Assembly (NCBI RefSeq): GCF_014805685.1
Contig: NC_060901.1
Location: 17,401,905 to 17,465,904 of the forward strand
DNA length: 64,000 bases
Direction of reading: 5' to 3'
From: Silurus meridionalis
Lineage: Eukaryota > Chordata > Actinopteri > Siluriformes > Siluridae
In this document: in pieces, positions 23,796-34,484 of the stretch
Layout of the letters: each line of letters opens with the position of its first letter
How positions within the stretch are numbered: the first letter of the stretch is position 1
The notes under the pieces: generated by a model
What the model was told of the DNA's origin: nothing
The model's database searches: none
Seen by the model: the letters and a program-made list of their open reading frames with translations, nothing else
Translations under genes and position numbers: made by a program

Positions 23796-23907
23796 ATTGA
23801 GTCCTCAGTTATTGATCAATGTCTGTCAAAAAAAAAAAAAAACAAGAAAAGTAGAGTGTATATGAATCACTGAATGATTTTCTGAATCATTGTCTATAAT
23901 GTTGCAG

Positions 23908-24024
23908 TGAGCTCCAGGATGAAGGTTCAGAATCACCAACACCCAGCTGTATCTCCATGAAAAGTGAACAATCTATGGGTTTCTATGTAGAGTTTAAAGA
24001 TGGAGATTATTCCTCTCCACAAAG
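23908..24024 (+). CDS. NLR-A exon 2 (N-terminal peptide exon)
   Basis: 117 bases between GTTGCAG and GTAACA. It codes GSESPTPSCISMKSEQSMG, a peptide of a type repeated in the N-termini of fish NLRs, then FYVEFKDGDYSSPQR. It starts with one base and ends with two of split codons, so it can be duplicated without frame damage. Confidence 0.88.
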
Positions 24025-24193
24025 GTAACATCTATTCAGTGTTAATGTCATTGCTAAAGTTAAGCAGAAAACTAGAATGTATTATTTGTATTTATATTGT
24101 TTATTCTGTTGTGTGGGACTACGTCAGTGTTGTTCCTTATGGACAGAGATTTATCCTGATTCTTAGAATCTTTTGATGATATATACTGTAGAT

Positions 24194-25660
24194 CAGAGGT
24201 CTTCAACTAAAATTGCTTGAGGTCCAAATGAACCATCCTCGCCAGCTGAGGTCCGGACAATTATATACCTAAAAACGTGAATTGATGCTTTTTGCCAGAC
24301 TAAAGAGTGTGGACAACATTTTTATTGGACACATTATAAATAAATAAAAAGGATAAATAAAAGAAATCAAAGAAAGAAGCTAAAGTGCTTTTGTTTCTGC
24401 TGAACTGAGATTACAGACTATAAGTAATGAACACATACTTCACTGGTTCAGAAAATCACATTTAAACTCCACGCCTATTGCCTCTACCTAACTAAATGTA
24501 TCCAATATTTAACATTGCTCTCTTCTATACTTCAAGTTGCATTGGTAGAAATATCATCAGCACTATCATTCAGAAACACAAACAAAATAACAATGAAAAA
24601 ATAAAGTGCCAGTGTATAAAAAAATTAAAAATTAAAAAGTCACATCAGACATCGTCTCAAAGCAGCTTTACAGAAATCAACAGTCAAGGTGAATGGTGTG
24701 TATTTATCCCTGATGAGCAAGCCATGGTGACTGTGGCAAGGAAAAACTCCCTTAGATGTTATGAGGAAGAAACCTTGAGAGGAACCAGACTCAAAAGGGG
24801 AACCCATCCTCATTTGGGTGACATTAAGAGTTTGATCATAAATCTTTCAACAATACAGAACACTGGAGAGAGAGAACTAACATGAGCACTGGAGTATAAG
24901 ATTATAAGTAATGTTCTTTTTACAGTCTTTGATATAAAAGTAGGAGCTACTGAGCTCAACATTTGTGATCATCACAGATCCAGCAACAACTTCTCCATGC
25001 CAACACTCCAGGAGGTCCAATGTCAAAACTCCACACATGTAGTGGGATCCAATTGGCACTGGTACGTCTCTAGATGGTTCAGAATGTTTGCGAGTTCGGC
25101 ATCTAGTTCTTTAAAGTCCATAATCTTCACAAGGTGGGATGTGACTGGAGCTGGCCAAAACTCAGGAAGCCTCGGGATGGGGAGAGTAAGAGAAGCAATG
25201 GAGAGCAATTAGCGTAGCTGCTGTTCATGATATTAACAGCACAAGTTGATAATGTGCATGTGATCATATGTTGTGGAGCACAAGGTTATGATGTGAGACG
25301 TGTTATGTGTAGGCTTTGCTAAAAAGATGTTTTTAATCTGCACTTAAACTGGGTGAGTGTGTCTGAACCCCGAACACGAGTGAAACTCAGTGAAAGTTTA
25401 ATTGGTTTGCGCGTCGCTCTCTGCTGTCTTCACTGCATGCGCAACTGCACGTCTGATCGTAGCAACAGTGAGCATAGTAACTGTAATAGCGACTCTACTG
25501 CTCTACTGAGCTGACCTTGATGTGCCTGATATAAATGTAATTTTATTACAAAATAGTGGTTGGCATATATTTAGTTCATTATGTGAAAAGGGTTCGTGGT
25601 CTGGCTGGACGCATCTTGGGGTCCAGGTTAGGACCGGAGTCCACCAGTTGGTGACCCCTG
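24194..25660. mobile_element. hAT-type DNA transposon, non-autonomous
   Basis: Ends CAGAGGTCTTCAAC and GTTGGTGACCCCTG are inverted relatives. Exact 8-bp target duplications CTGTAGAT flank it (24,186-24,193 and 25,661-25,668). 1467 bp with no transposase; the interior includes a copy of the dispersed fish repeat. NLR-B retains the empty site with one CCGTAGAT-like sequence near 33,418. Confidence 0.92.
24640..25380 (+). repeat. Dispersed fish repeat, longest simple copy
   Basis: Lies within the hAT element. It contains blocks shared with 45,310-47,960: 'tctcaaagcagctttacag', 'ggcaaggaaaaactccctta', 'catcctcatttgggtgacat' and, far downstream, 'gagtgtgtctgaacccc'. No coding capacity is apparent. 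Its order fixes that of the interrupted copy near 46 kb. Confidence 0.8.
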
Positions 25661-25734
25661 CTGTAGATAATTACATATTCAAAACGAATGTCTTCACAAA
25701 TTTATGTTGGGGAACATTATTCTGTTACACAGTT

Positions 25735-26520
25735 TTCTGATGATTGGTGAACCTTTGCTATTATTTCCTTCTGAGAGACACTGCCTCTGTAAAACAGTCA
25801 TCTGTATCACCAGATGCATATTAATTAGTTGGAAAATGTTCGCCAGCTGTTTATTTTTAGGAACACAAATTTGGAAGTTGCATCACATTCAAATTGTTTC
25901 CTTAAAATTGTTTATTTTCTCAGTTTAAACTTTTATGTATTCTATGTTCTATTTTAAACACAATATGGCGTTAATGGGATTTGCACATGATTGCATTCTG
26001 TTTTTAATAACATTTTATAAATACTATTTCAATTAAAAAGATGTTACTGCATCACAGCCCAAAGTTCCCCGGATTCTTTTCTTGTTTATGTGGGTTTCCT
26101 CTGGTTTCTTTCTAATTTCAAAGATTTTTATATTTTTGCACTCTTTAAAGGATAATTAAGTACTGTAGTTGATTAGATATTCAACATTTTCAAATTTCAT
26201 GTTCAGGAACAGTTAAATGTTAAACAGTTTTCCGCTGTTTGGTAAAACTTTGCGATTCTTCACTTTTGAGAGATTCTGCCACTCTTAGATAGTCCAAATC
26301 ATGTTATTGACCAGTTGGCAATTAATCTAATTAGTTGAAGAAAGTGGTTTCTTTTTAGTAACACTTTCTTTTCCATTCAAATTCTTTCCTTAAAATTGTT
26401 TATTTTCTCAGTTTAAACATTTTCTATGTTTTCCACTTTCTATTTTTAATAAAAATATGGAGTTAATGGGATTTGCACATGATTGCATTTGATTTTTTAT
26501 TAACATTCTACACAGTGTCT
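25735..26520. repeat. Tandem duplication within NLR-A intron
   Basis: About 300 bases at 25,735-26,035 recur at 26,225-26,520: 'gagagacactgcctctgtaa' versus 'gagagattctgccactctta', and both contain 'taatgggatttgcacatgat'. NLR-B has one unit (about 33,480-33,730). Confidence 0.8.
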
Positions 26521-26718
26521 CCATTTTTTTCATTGGTATTGAATAATACATCATGTAACTGCTTAACCTTAAAATATTATTTAACAATAACGAAAATCAG
26601 CAGTTTACGCAACCTAATTCTGAAACATGGCTAACACATTTAGAAAGGTATAGAGTCTGCAGACTGACAGAAATCTATTAATTATGAATTGTTGAATCTT
26701 GAAATCTTAAGTCTTGAA

Positions 26719-27081
26719 GGCAGTATTTAGATTTCCACCAGTGGGCTACCAATTAAAAGAAAATTTGATAAATGTATAAATCTTAATGCCTAAATCCAAT
26801 AAACAAAAAAATTTAAAAATATTTGAAGTTGGAAACCAGATAACCCAGTCGAAACCTACATAGACAAGAAAGTAATATGTGAAACACCACACAACCAGTC
26901 ACTGGAAAGCCTAGAGCTGTGAGGCAGTAAATTAAATTTAATCGATATAGTTATAGGTCTGGTTTCCAACTTCAAATATTGTTACATTTTTTTGTTTATT
27001 GCATTTAGGCATAAAGATTTATACATTTATTTATTTATTTATTTTTATTGGTAGCTCACTGGTTGAAATCTAAATACTGCC
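26719..27081. repeat. Large inverted duplication I
   Basis: Arms 26,719-26,840 and 26,958-27,081 are reverse complements at roughly nine positions in ten, with a 117-base spacer. NLR-B holds only the right-arm sequence (34,030-34,200, diverged), so the left arm is a new inverted copy. Confidence 0.88.
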
Positions 27082-27153
27082 AAGATGCCATTGCTAGGTC
27101 CCTGAGCAAGGCCCCTAACTCTCAACTGTTCAGTGTATAAGTGAGTTATATAA

Positions 27154-27539
27154 GTCTATCTGGATAAAGGTGTATTTGCATGTACTTTGCTTGTAATATT
27201 TAGAAATGTTGAAAATTATTGTCTTTTAAAGCTACAGTGGTGGGAACAGTGCCTTACAGATGGACAGCACTGAAAGAAATATAATGCACCTGTGATTATA
27301 TTATAAAGAACATATTTACATTCAATCACCACATTATCTGTGTAAAGCTGCTTTGAGACAATGTTCATTGTTAAAAGCGCTATACAAATAAAATTGAATT
27401 TAATTGAATTGAATTATATTTCTTTCAGTGCTGTCCTCTAACATCTGTAGGGCACTGTTCCCAACACTGTAGCTTTAAAAGACAATAATTTTCAACATTT
27501 CTAAATATTACATGCAAAGACACCTTTATCCAGATAGAC
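27154..27539. repeat. Large inverted duplication II, capturing an NLR exon
   Basis: Arms 27,154-27,285 and 27,413-27,539 are reverse complements with a few indels. The 127-base loop contains the 5' head of the dispersed repeat in reverse (27,334-27,400, 'ctttgagacaatgttcattg'). The left arm contains the NLR linker exon and the right arm carries its inverted copy. Confidence 0.9.
27238..27291 (+). pseudogene. NLR-A exon 3 (linker exon), damaged
   Basis: After the CTACAG acceptor it codes GGNSALQMDSTERNIMHL, matching the NLR-B linker exon (DGKSDLQMAEESIEKNII). The normal donor is lost where the loop begins. A weak GTGATT at 27,292 would keep the phase, but its use is doubtful. Confidence 0.6.
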
Positions 27540-27619
27540 AATCATTAAAAAAGAATTAAAGAAAAGATTAAAACCAAACCCAATGGCTCATTACATCTTC
27601 CTGTTTCACATTTTCACAG

Positions 27620-29189
27620 GCACGACCAGGAATCTTCTGCTGTAAATGAATTCCAAAAAAAATTCAAATTAAATATGATGAAGACGTTTCAGTGTTTAAA
27701 TGAATTGAAGATAAACCAGGGAAAAACAACAGTCCTTAATGAGATCTACACAGAGCTCTACATCACAGAGGGAGACAGTGGGGGAGTCAATAAACAACAT
27801 GAGGTGAGGCAGATCGAAACAGCATCCAGGAGAACAAAAGAGGACACACCAATCAAATGCAATGACATCTTTAAACCCGTATTTGAACAAGACAAACCCA
27901 TTAAAACCGTGCTGACAAAGGGAATCACTGGCATCGGAAAAACAGTCTCTGTGCAGAAGTTCATTCTGGACTGGGCGGAATGGAAAGCAAATCAGGACAT
28001 TCACCTCATATTTCCACTTCCTTTCAGAGAACTGAATTTGATGAAGGACCAAAAACTGAGTCTGATGGAGCTCCTTCATGTCTTTTTTAAGGAAATAAAA
28101 GAAACAGAAATGTGCAGTTTGGAAAAGGTTCTGTTCATTTTTGATGGATTGGACGAGTGTCGTTTTTCTCTAGATTTCCAGAACACAGTGAGAATGTGTG
28201 ATGTAACTGAATCAGCATCAGTGCCTGAGCAGCTGATAAACCTGATTAAATGGAATCTGCTTCCCTCTGCTCTCATCTGGATCACCTCCCGACCAGCAGC
28301 AGCTGATCAAATCCCCTCTGAATGTGTTCATCGAGTCACAGAGATAGGAGGGTTCAGTGACCCACAGAAGGAGTATTTCAGGAAGAGAATCAGTGATCAG
28401 ATCCTAGCCAATAACATCATCACACACCTGAAGGCATTAAGAAGCCTCTATATCATGTGCCACATCCCAGTCTTCTGCTGGATTTCAGCCACAGTTCTAG
28501 AGAGAATGTTGGGTGAAGCAGAGAGTGGAGAAATCCCCAAGACTCTGACTCAAATGTACACACACTTCCTCATTATTCAGACCAACATTATAGGAGAAAA
28601 GTTCCATAAGAAGCAGGAGAAGAATGAAGAAATTATTCTTAAACTGGGACAACTCGCTTTTCAGCAGCTAATAAAAAGAAACCTGATCTTCTATGAGGAA
28701 GACCTGAGAGTGTGCGGCCTTGATGTGACAATAGCAGCAGTGTCCTCAGGTGTGCGTACACAGATCTCCAAAGAGGAGTTTGTCCTTCATCTGATTAAAG
28801 TCTTTAAAATGTCAGACTGGACATCTGGATCTTTTTCTTCACTTTCTTCTGGGTCTTTCGCTAGAGTCCAATCAAAATCTCCTAAATGTCTTAAAAACAC
28901 AGACAGGAAGTACCTCCCTGCACAAAGAGGATATTGTTCAGTACATTAAGGAGAAGATCAGTAAAGATCTTCCTACAGACAAATCCATTAACCTGCTCCA
29001 CTGTCTGAATGAACTGGGTGATCATTCTTTAGTGGAGGAAATCCAACACTACCTGAAATATGAAAAAAATGTGAACTCTTCTCTACACAGTGGTCTGCTC
29101 TGGTGTATGTGTTATTGACATCAGTACAGGAGCTGGAAGAATTTGACCTGAGTAAATACATCAGTATAGATAAGACAACAGAAGCTGTT
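27620..29189 (+). pseudogene. NLR-A FISNA-NACHT exon
   Basis: Acceptor TTTTCACAG, then [15 protein letters not shown] leading to the methionine at 27,675. FISNA spans the first ~70 codons ([20 protein letters not shown]). NACHT then shows the P-loop GITGIGKT (27,921-27,944) and Walker [11 protein letters not shown] (28,131-28,160), with [15 protein letters not shown] as sensor 1. Up to codon ~380 it is colinear with NLR-B. Near 28,800 about 150 bases are missing, after which the frame is lost (stop at 28,947). The original frame resumes in the other phase until the L2 LINE junction at 29,189/29,190. Confidence 0.9.
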
Positions 29190-30146
29190 ATCTTTCTGGA
29201 CCTTTCAGCAGCATTTGACACAGTCAACCACAAGACACTTTTGTCAACCCTCAAGAGTATCTGCGGAACAGCATGGGAATGGTTTGCTTCCTACCTGGAA
29301 GGTCGCTCATACCAGGTAACATGGAGGGGATCCACATTCGCCCCGTGCAGACTCACCACTGCTGTCCCTCAAGGCTCTGTACTTGGTCCCCTCCTTTTCT
29401 CCCTCTATACCCACTTCATTGGTGAAGTCATATCCTCACATGGGTTTTCTTATCACTGCTATGCAGATGACACTCAACTCATCTTTTCTTTCCCTCCATC
29501 AGATACCACAGCTCCCGCTCGGATCTCAGCATGCTTGTCAGACATATCTTTATGGATGAGTGCTCACCAACTTAATCTCAACCCCAGCAAAACAGAACTG
29601 CTGGTCACCCCAGGTGATTCATCCCCAGGTCAAGAGCTCCAAATAACACTTCATGAATCTCTGCTCTCCCCTTCAGCCACTGCTCGTAACCTTGGGGTAA
29701 CTATAGACAATGATCTGTCTTTTTTCCCACATGTCGCTAATGTTGCTCGTTCTTGTCGATTTCTTCTCTATAACATCCGAAGGATTCGACCATTTCTGAC
29801 CATACAGGCTGCCCAGGTGCTTGTTCAGTCTCTTGTCATTTCAAGACTTGACTACTGCAACTCTCTGCTGGCAGGTCTTCCCCTGAACGCTATTCGTCCA
29901 CTGCAAATGATCCAAAACGCAGTGGCACGACTTGTGTTTAATCAGCCGAAGTTTTCCCACACCACCCCACTGCTGCGCTCCCTTCACTGGCTTCCAGTAG
30001 CTGCACGTATCAGATTCAAAACACTGATGCTTGCCTACAAGGCCAAAAATGGACCAGCACCATCTTACCTCAGTGACCTCATCACATCTCGCACTGCACC
30101 ACGCTGTCTGAGATCCTCCAGCACTGCTCGACTGGTACCACGTTAA
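29103..30146 (+). pseudogene. Chimeric NLR/L2 reverse-transcriptase ORF
   Basis: A single open frame of 347 codons. The first 29 residues (VQELEEFDLSKYISIDKTTE) are NLR, homologous to codons near the end of the NLR-B NACHT exon. From residue 30 it is an L2 LINE RT: catalytic aspartate D33 in FLDLSAAFDT, block B AVPQGSVLGPLLFSLY at 87-102, catalytic YADD at 120-123, then thumb and the conserved LDYCNSLLAGLP block. The fusion is in frame by chance of insertion. The fingers subdomain upstream of D33 is missing, so RT activity is unlikely. Confidence 0.85.
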
Positions 30147-30444
30147 GGTAAGTACACTTTAAGGCTCTTCTCTGTTCTGGCACCGAGGTGGTGGAAGGCA
30201 CTTCCCCTAGATGTCCGTAGAGCAGAGTCCCTGATTATCTTTAAGCGACGACTGAAGACCTACCTCTTCCTGAAATACCTAAATTAGCACTTTCCAAGTC
30301 TGTAGAATTCGAGTTATATTTATATTAAGTTTGTAATCTTGCGTACCAGTGTAGATTTATGCATTACTAGAGATTTAAAGCACTTTTGTACGTCGCTCTG
30401 GATAAGGGCATCTGCTAAATGCCGCAAATGTAAATGTAAATGTA
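29190..30444 (+). mobile_element. L2-type LINE, 5' truncated
   Basis: Begins in the RT palm and ends with the L2 3' end (TTGTACGTCGCTCTGGATAA, then 'gcatctgctaaatgcc' and the short tandem tail (AAATGT)n at 30,425-30,443). It inserted into the coding exon of NLR-A. Just past the open frame, 'tctgttctggcaccgaggtg' and 'ctcttcctgaaatacctaaa' are the C-terminal coding end, shifted out of frame. Confidence 0.9.
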
Positions 30445-31290
30445 CTCTCTGAAGTTTTGACCTTGAAGTGATACAAAGTGGAGTTCATGCAAGTAGTTAC
30501 GTTAGTGAATCAATTTTATTATTTTGTTACAATTGCAATAACAAATGAATAAAATAAAAGGACAGGTATTATATGTAATTGATTTTATTTAAGAAAAAAC
30601 AATGAAGTCTTAAAGTTTCTTGACACTGATATTTACATTTCTTGACTGGTGCAGTTATATTGGATATATTGTTGCATGTCCACATCTACTATGACACCAG
30701 AAAATTAGAGCCCCTGAAAGTGTTTAGTTTTAAAAAATGTGAACTGTCCCACTCTCATCTACAATCTTTTATTTTACAATAATCAAAATTGCTGTTTTAT
30801 GTGAGCAGCAGTTACTCAGACATGAAATACAGTATCATACATATTGTGGTAATATAACATTGTAATCCTAAAATGTGTTTATTACATTTATGATAATTTT
30901 CTGTGACTTGGTAAAAGGTTTTTCTAGAAAATTGACTTTGAAAAGCATAACACATAAAAATCTTAATGTAGAAGTAGTAATAATAATCATAATAATAATG
31001 ATATTTTTCTTCTTTCGGCTTCTTCCATTAGGGGTTGCCACAATAGCAATAATTATAGTAAATTTTATCATTTGCAACTTCTATTTATACCTTTTTTGTG
31101 TTGTGTTAAACACCCAGTATGCAATCATTGGTACAAGGAACAAAAAGATGCCCTGACATTACAGATAAAACATGCACTATTATCTAATTAGCTTACAATA
31201 CCCATCTGGAAACAAGTTAATTGCTGGACTGGCTTTTATTTTAGTAGTTAGCAAATATCAAATGTATATCTTGACAGTTTACATGAATCT
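30445..31290. other. AT-rich, with a LINE tail scrap
   Basis: No continuation of NLR-A (no LRR exons). 31,005-31,040 is a scrap of the RTE-like LINE/SINE tail in reverse ('cttctttcggcttcttccat') beside an ATA-rich microsatellite. Confidence 0.6.
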
Positions 31291-31911
31291 TATCGTATTT
31301 TTCGGACTATAAGCCGCTACTTTTTCCCCATGTTTTGAACCCCGCGGCTTAAACAGCGAAGCAGCTTATTTTCCTGGGGTTTTTCCAGTTTCACAAACTT
31401 CAAGCCAAAAAACTGAACCCCATAACATTAGACCAATGAAATTTCCGAACGGAAAAAAAAAAACGCACCTCACCTTTGTTCTGAGCTTGCACGGCATCGG
31501 GAGAAAAAAGTTTTTTTTTTTAAATGCACGACGATGCCAAAAGATAAACCTCCGAGAGAAATAGTTGTAAAAGGAAGGAGGAAGACTTTCTTGGTAGGCT
31601 ACTGTTTAGATACAAGCCGTTGTAACGTGTTGAGTCTGGGTTAAGGGAGAGCTCACTAACTCCAGTTGCAACAGAAATCATATAAGCACAGACAGGTTTC
31701 CAAAACTCGTGCTTTTTTATTTTTCTTGTCAACAGCGTTACGGGTTACACCGTGTGTAATGTGTCTTTCGTTAAAGACTGTGTAAAGTTCATTAGTTTCA
31801 GTGTAGACACCTGGTGCTTATAGACAGGTGCCGCTTATTTATGTTCAAAATAAAAATATTTGTAAAATTCAGTTATATATGGTTGCGCTTTATAGTCCGG
31901 AAATTACGGTA
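31291..31911. mobile_element. DNA transposon with TIRs, non-autonomous
   Basis: The left end TATCGTATTTTTCGGACTAT continues to AAGCCGC; the right end is its inverse (about 31,884-31,911), the two differing at three or four places. 621 bp and no transposase. The superfamily is not assigned. Confidence 0.75.
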
Positions 31912-32189
31912 CTTTGTATGCCTTTTAAAAATCATTTTAGTTCAAATTCTTTCATTTCAGTCATTTTCTCACTGTAAATTTACGTTTAATGGGAAATACT
32001 AAAATAAACCAGGCAAGACCTGTGATTGATACATGTCACTCTGATGCCTCCCACTTTCATGTTTTATTTGTCAGCACCTCCAGCACCTTCTGCAAAACCA
32101 TCTGTACATGAAGTTCAATAAATCTCAGTTTCACATTTTCATTACCTCTTTCCTTTCCGTCATTCCCTTGATCGATAACATATGGCATG
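31912..32189. other. No gene seen
   Basis: AT-rich sequence between a transposon and a LINE fragment. Confidence 0.4.
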
Positions 32190-32567
32190 CAAATCACTGT
32201 GGTTATATACTGGTTCTGCCAAGACACCCGCAAACATCAGGGGGTATAGTGCCATTGCTGCCCCCCTTAATGCACTGCCAGATTTAAAGGCACCATCTCT
32301 TGCTTTCAACAGGAGACAGACTTCAGAGTTCATCCACAACTTCTGATTAGGAAAGCATTTCACGTGTTTGACAGTAGTGACATTGTCAATGCATGTGTCA
32401 ATATGGTCCAAAACAGATGATGTGTAAGTGTCCATGTCTGTGTAAGAGTCCAGTGTGGCCAGTGAGGCAAACATATTCCAGTCAGTATCCTGAAACTGTT
32501 GCTGTAGAGAAGAAATGGCCCATTCTGGCCATACTTTTACTGTCCTCAGAGCTGAATCTGCACAATG
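32190..32567 (-). mobile_element. LINE fragment (Rex1/CR1-like, before RT)
   Basis: On the minus strand it codes VKVWPEWAISSLQQQFQDTD, DTYTSSVLDHIDTCIDNVTT and NQKLWMNSEVCLLLKARDGA, the conserved link between endonuclease and RT of fish LINEs. It ends about 40 bases before the NLR-B start codon, where similarity to the NLR-A 5' flank begins. So it truncates the NLR-B 5' UTR or promoter. Confidence 0.7.
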
Positions 32568-32608
32568 CATCTGACTCTTGTTTCTACATACTTCAGTAAT
32601 ATTCAAAG

Positions 32609-32661
32609 ATGGCGACAACTGATCTGGACACAGATAATGGTTCCCCACCCACAAAAAAAAG
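32609..32661 (+). CDS. NLR-B exon 1 (start exon)
   Basis: ATG and 16 further codons (ATTDLDTDNGSPPTKK) before a GTAATC donor, ending two bases into a codon. The ATG is supported by NLR-A homology that starts just upstream. Confidence 0.82.
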
Positions 32662-32879
32662 GTAATCAACAATGTTCTTGTATTGTAATCATTACATATC
32701 TATGACCACCACAATAATTTAACCAAATGCTAATAACTCCAGTACTTTTAATAAAACAATCACTTGAACATGATCAATTAATTGAGTCCTGAATCATTTA
32801 TCAATGTCTGTTTTAAAAAAAAGTAGAGTTTATATGAATGAATGAAAGATTTTCTAAATCACTGTTTATAATGTTGCAG

Positions 32880-32996
32880 TAAGCTCCAGCATGAAAGATC
32901 AGAATCACCAACACCCAGCTGTATCTCCATGAAAAGTGAACAATCTATGGGTCTCTATGTACATTTTAAAGATGGAGATTATTACTCTCCACAAAG
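32880..32996 (+). CDS. NLR-B exon 2 (N-terminal peptide exon)
   Basis: 117 bases, acceptor GTTGCAG and donor GTAACA. Codes RSESPTPSCISMKSEQSMG then LYVHFKDGDYYSPQR. Open throughout in the spliced phase. Confidence 0.88.
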
Positions 32997-33127
32997 GTAA
33001 CATCTCAGTGTTAATGTCATTGCTAAAGTTAAGCAAAAAACTAGAATGTATTATAAATAAAAAAAAAAAAGTAGAGTGTATATGAATCAATTAAAGATTT
33101 TCTGAATCACTGTCTATAATGTTGCAG

Positions 33128-33244
33128 TAAGCTCCAGGATGAAGGATCAGAATTAACAACACCCAGCTGTATCTCCATGAAAAGTGAACAATCTATGGGT
33201 CTCTATGTACATTTTAAAGATGGAGATTATTCCTCTAAACAAAG
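33128..33244 (+). CDS. NLR-B exon 2b (tandem copy)
   Basis: A second 117-base copy with its own splice sites, coding GSELTTPSCISMKSEQSMG and LYVHFKDGDYSSKQR. The flanking intron is duplicated too (about 32,820-33,060 against 33,065-33,300), so the unit is a tandem duplication of about 245 bases. Confidence 0.88.
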
Positions 33245-33419
33245 GTAACATCTCCTCAGTGTTAATGTCATTGTTAAAGTTAAGCAAGAAAACTAGAATG
33301 TATTATTTGTATTTATATTGTTTATTCTGTTGTGTGGGACTACGTCAGTGTGCCCTTGTTCCTTATGCACAGAGATGTATCCGGATTGTCAAAATCTTTT
33401 GATGATATACGTATATACC

Positions 33420-34480
33420 GTAGATGATTAGATATTTAAAACGAATGTCTTCACAAATTTATGTTGAGGAACGTTTATTCTGACACAGTTTTCTGCTGCT
33501 TAGTGAACCTTTGCCCTTCTTTACTTCTGAGAGACACTGCCTCTGTAAAACAGTCAGCTGTTTAATTTTTAGAAACATAAATTTTCATCACATTCAAATT
33601 CTTTTCCTTAAAATGGTTTTTCAGTTTAAATGTTTGATATGTACTCTATGTTCTATATTGAACAAAATATAGGGTTATGTGGATTTGCACATTATTGCAT
33701 TCTATTCAATAACATTTTATATAGTGTCCCACCTTTTAGTGAAATTGGGATTGAATAATCTCATGTATTTGCTTAAACTTAATATATTCTTTTTTAAAAA
33801 TAATGAAAATCAACATTTTACACAACCCAATGCTGAAACATTAAGAAAGATATGGAGTCTGTAAGCTATAATACAAATTAATAAATTATTAATTACAAAT
33901 TATTAGATAAATACTATTTTGATTAAAATGAAGTTACTGCATCACAGCTCAAGTCTCCTCAGTGACGTCTTGTATGGTGTATCACATCTTTTCGTGTTTA
34001 TTTGGGTTTCTTCTGGTTTCCTTCCAACTTCCATGATTTTTGCATTTCTTTGTTTATTGCATTTAGGCATAAACATTTATACATTAATATTCAGTTGGGT
34101 AAATGTATCTCATTTACACAAATGAACAGTTGACACTGCTGGGGCCATGCTCAAAGCTTGGCAGTGCTGAAATTGGTAGCTTAGTGGTTGAAGTCTAAGT
34201 ACTGCCCAGCTGCCATTGCTAGGCCTTGGGTGGGTAGTATTTCTAAAAAAAATAAATGGGGCCTTTGATTGGTGTCTACTCAGTAGTTTGCCCAGACTTG
34301 TTGAGATCAGAAAAGAAAATGTATCCATATGTTCATTGAGCCATCAGTTGTCTTTTAATGAATGACTTGTAGTGTTGCTGATGCAAAGTAACCCTTCAAT
34401 ACCAAATGCCATCTCCAAATTAGGATACAAACTGTTCAACATTAAACTTTCAACTTTTTGGTTAAACTTTAAAACAAACC
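33420..34480. other. NLR-B intron, colinear with NLR-A
   Basis: Homologous to NLR-A 25,669-27,090 but with single copies where NLR-A has tandem and inverted duplications. It includes the hAT empty site near 33,418. About 34,166-34,230 resembles a decayed tRNA-type SINE ('ggtagcttagtggttgaagt'). Confidence 0.65.
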
Positions 34481-34484
34481 TTCA

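Larger units (their letters stand above)
22386..29189 (+). pseudogene. NLR-A: FISNA-NACHT receptor, decayed
   Basis: A fish-type NLR (NLRC3-like) reconstructed from exons at 22,386-22,426, 23,908-24,024, 27,238-27,291 (damaged) and 27,620-29,189. Such proteins are cytosolic NTPases of innate immunity: an N-terminal variable region, FISNA, NACHT, then LRRs. Here introns carry a DIRS relic, a hAT element, a tandem duplication and two large inverted duplications. The NACHT exon has lost about 150 bases relative to NLR-B, which shifts the frame, and its end is cut by an L2 LINE at 29,190. No LRR exons follow. It cannot make a complete receptor; a truncated NACHT protein is conceivable. Confidence 0.88.

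Noticed and set aside
24496..24885. 129-codon ORF as a host gene
   Set aside because: It covers the dispersed noncoding repeat inside the hAT element. Other copies do not keep the frame.
26719..27539. CRISPR-like or other programmed repeat array
   Set aside because: Only two pairs of inverted arms with different sequences, no regularly spaced units, in a vertebrate-type genome.
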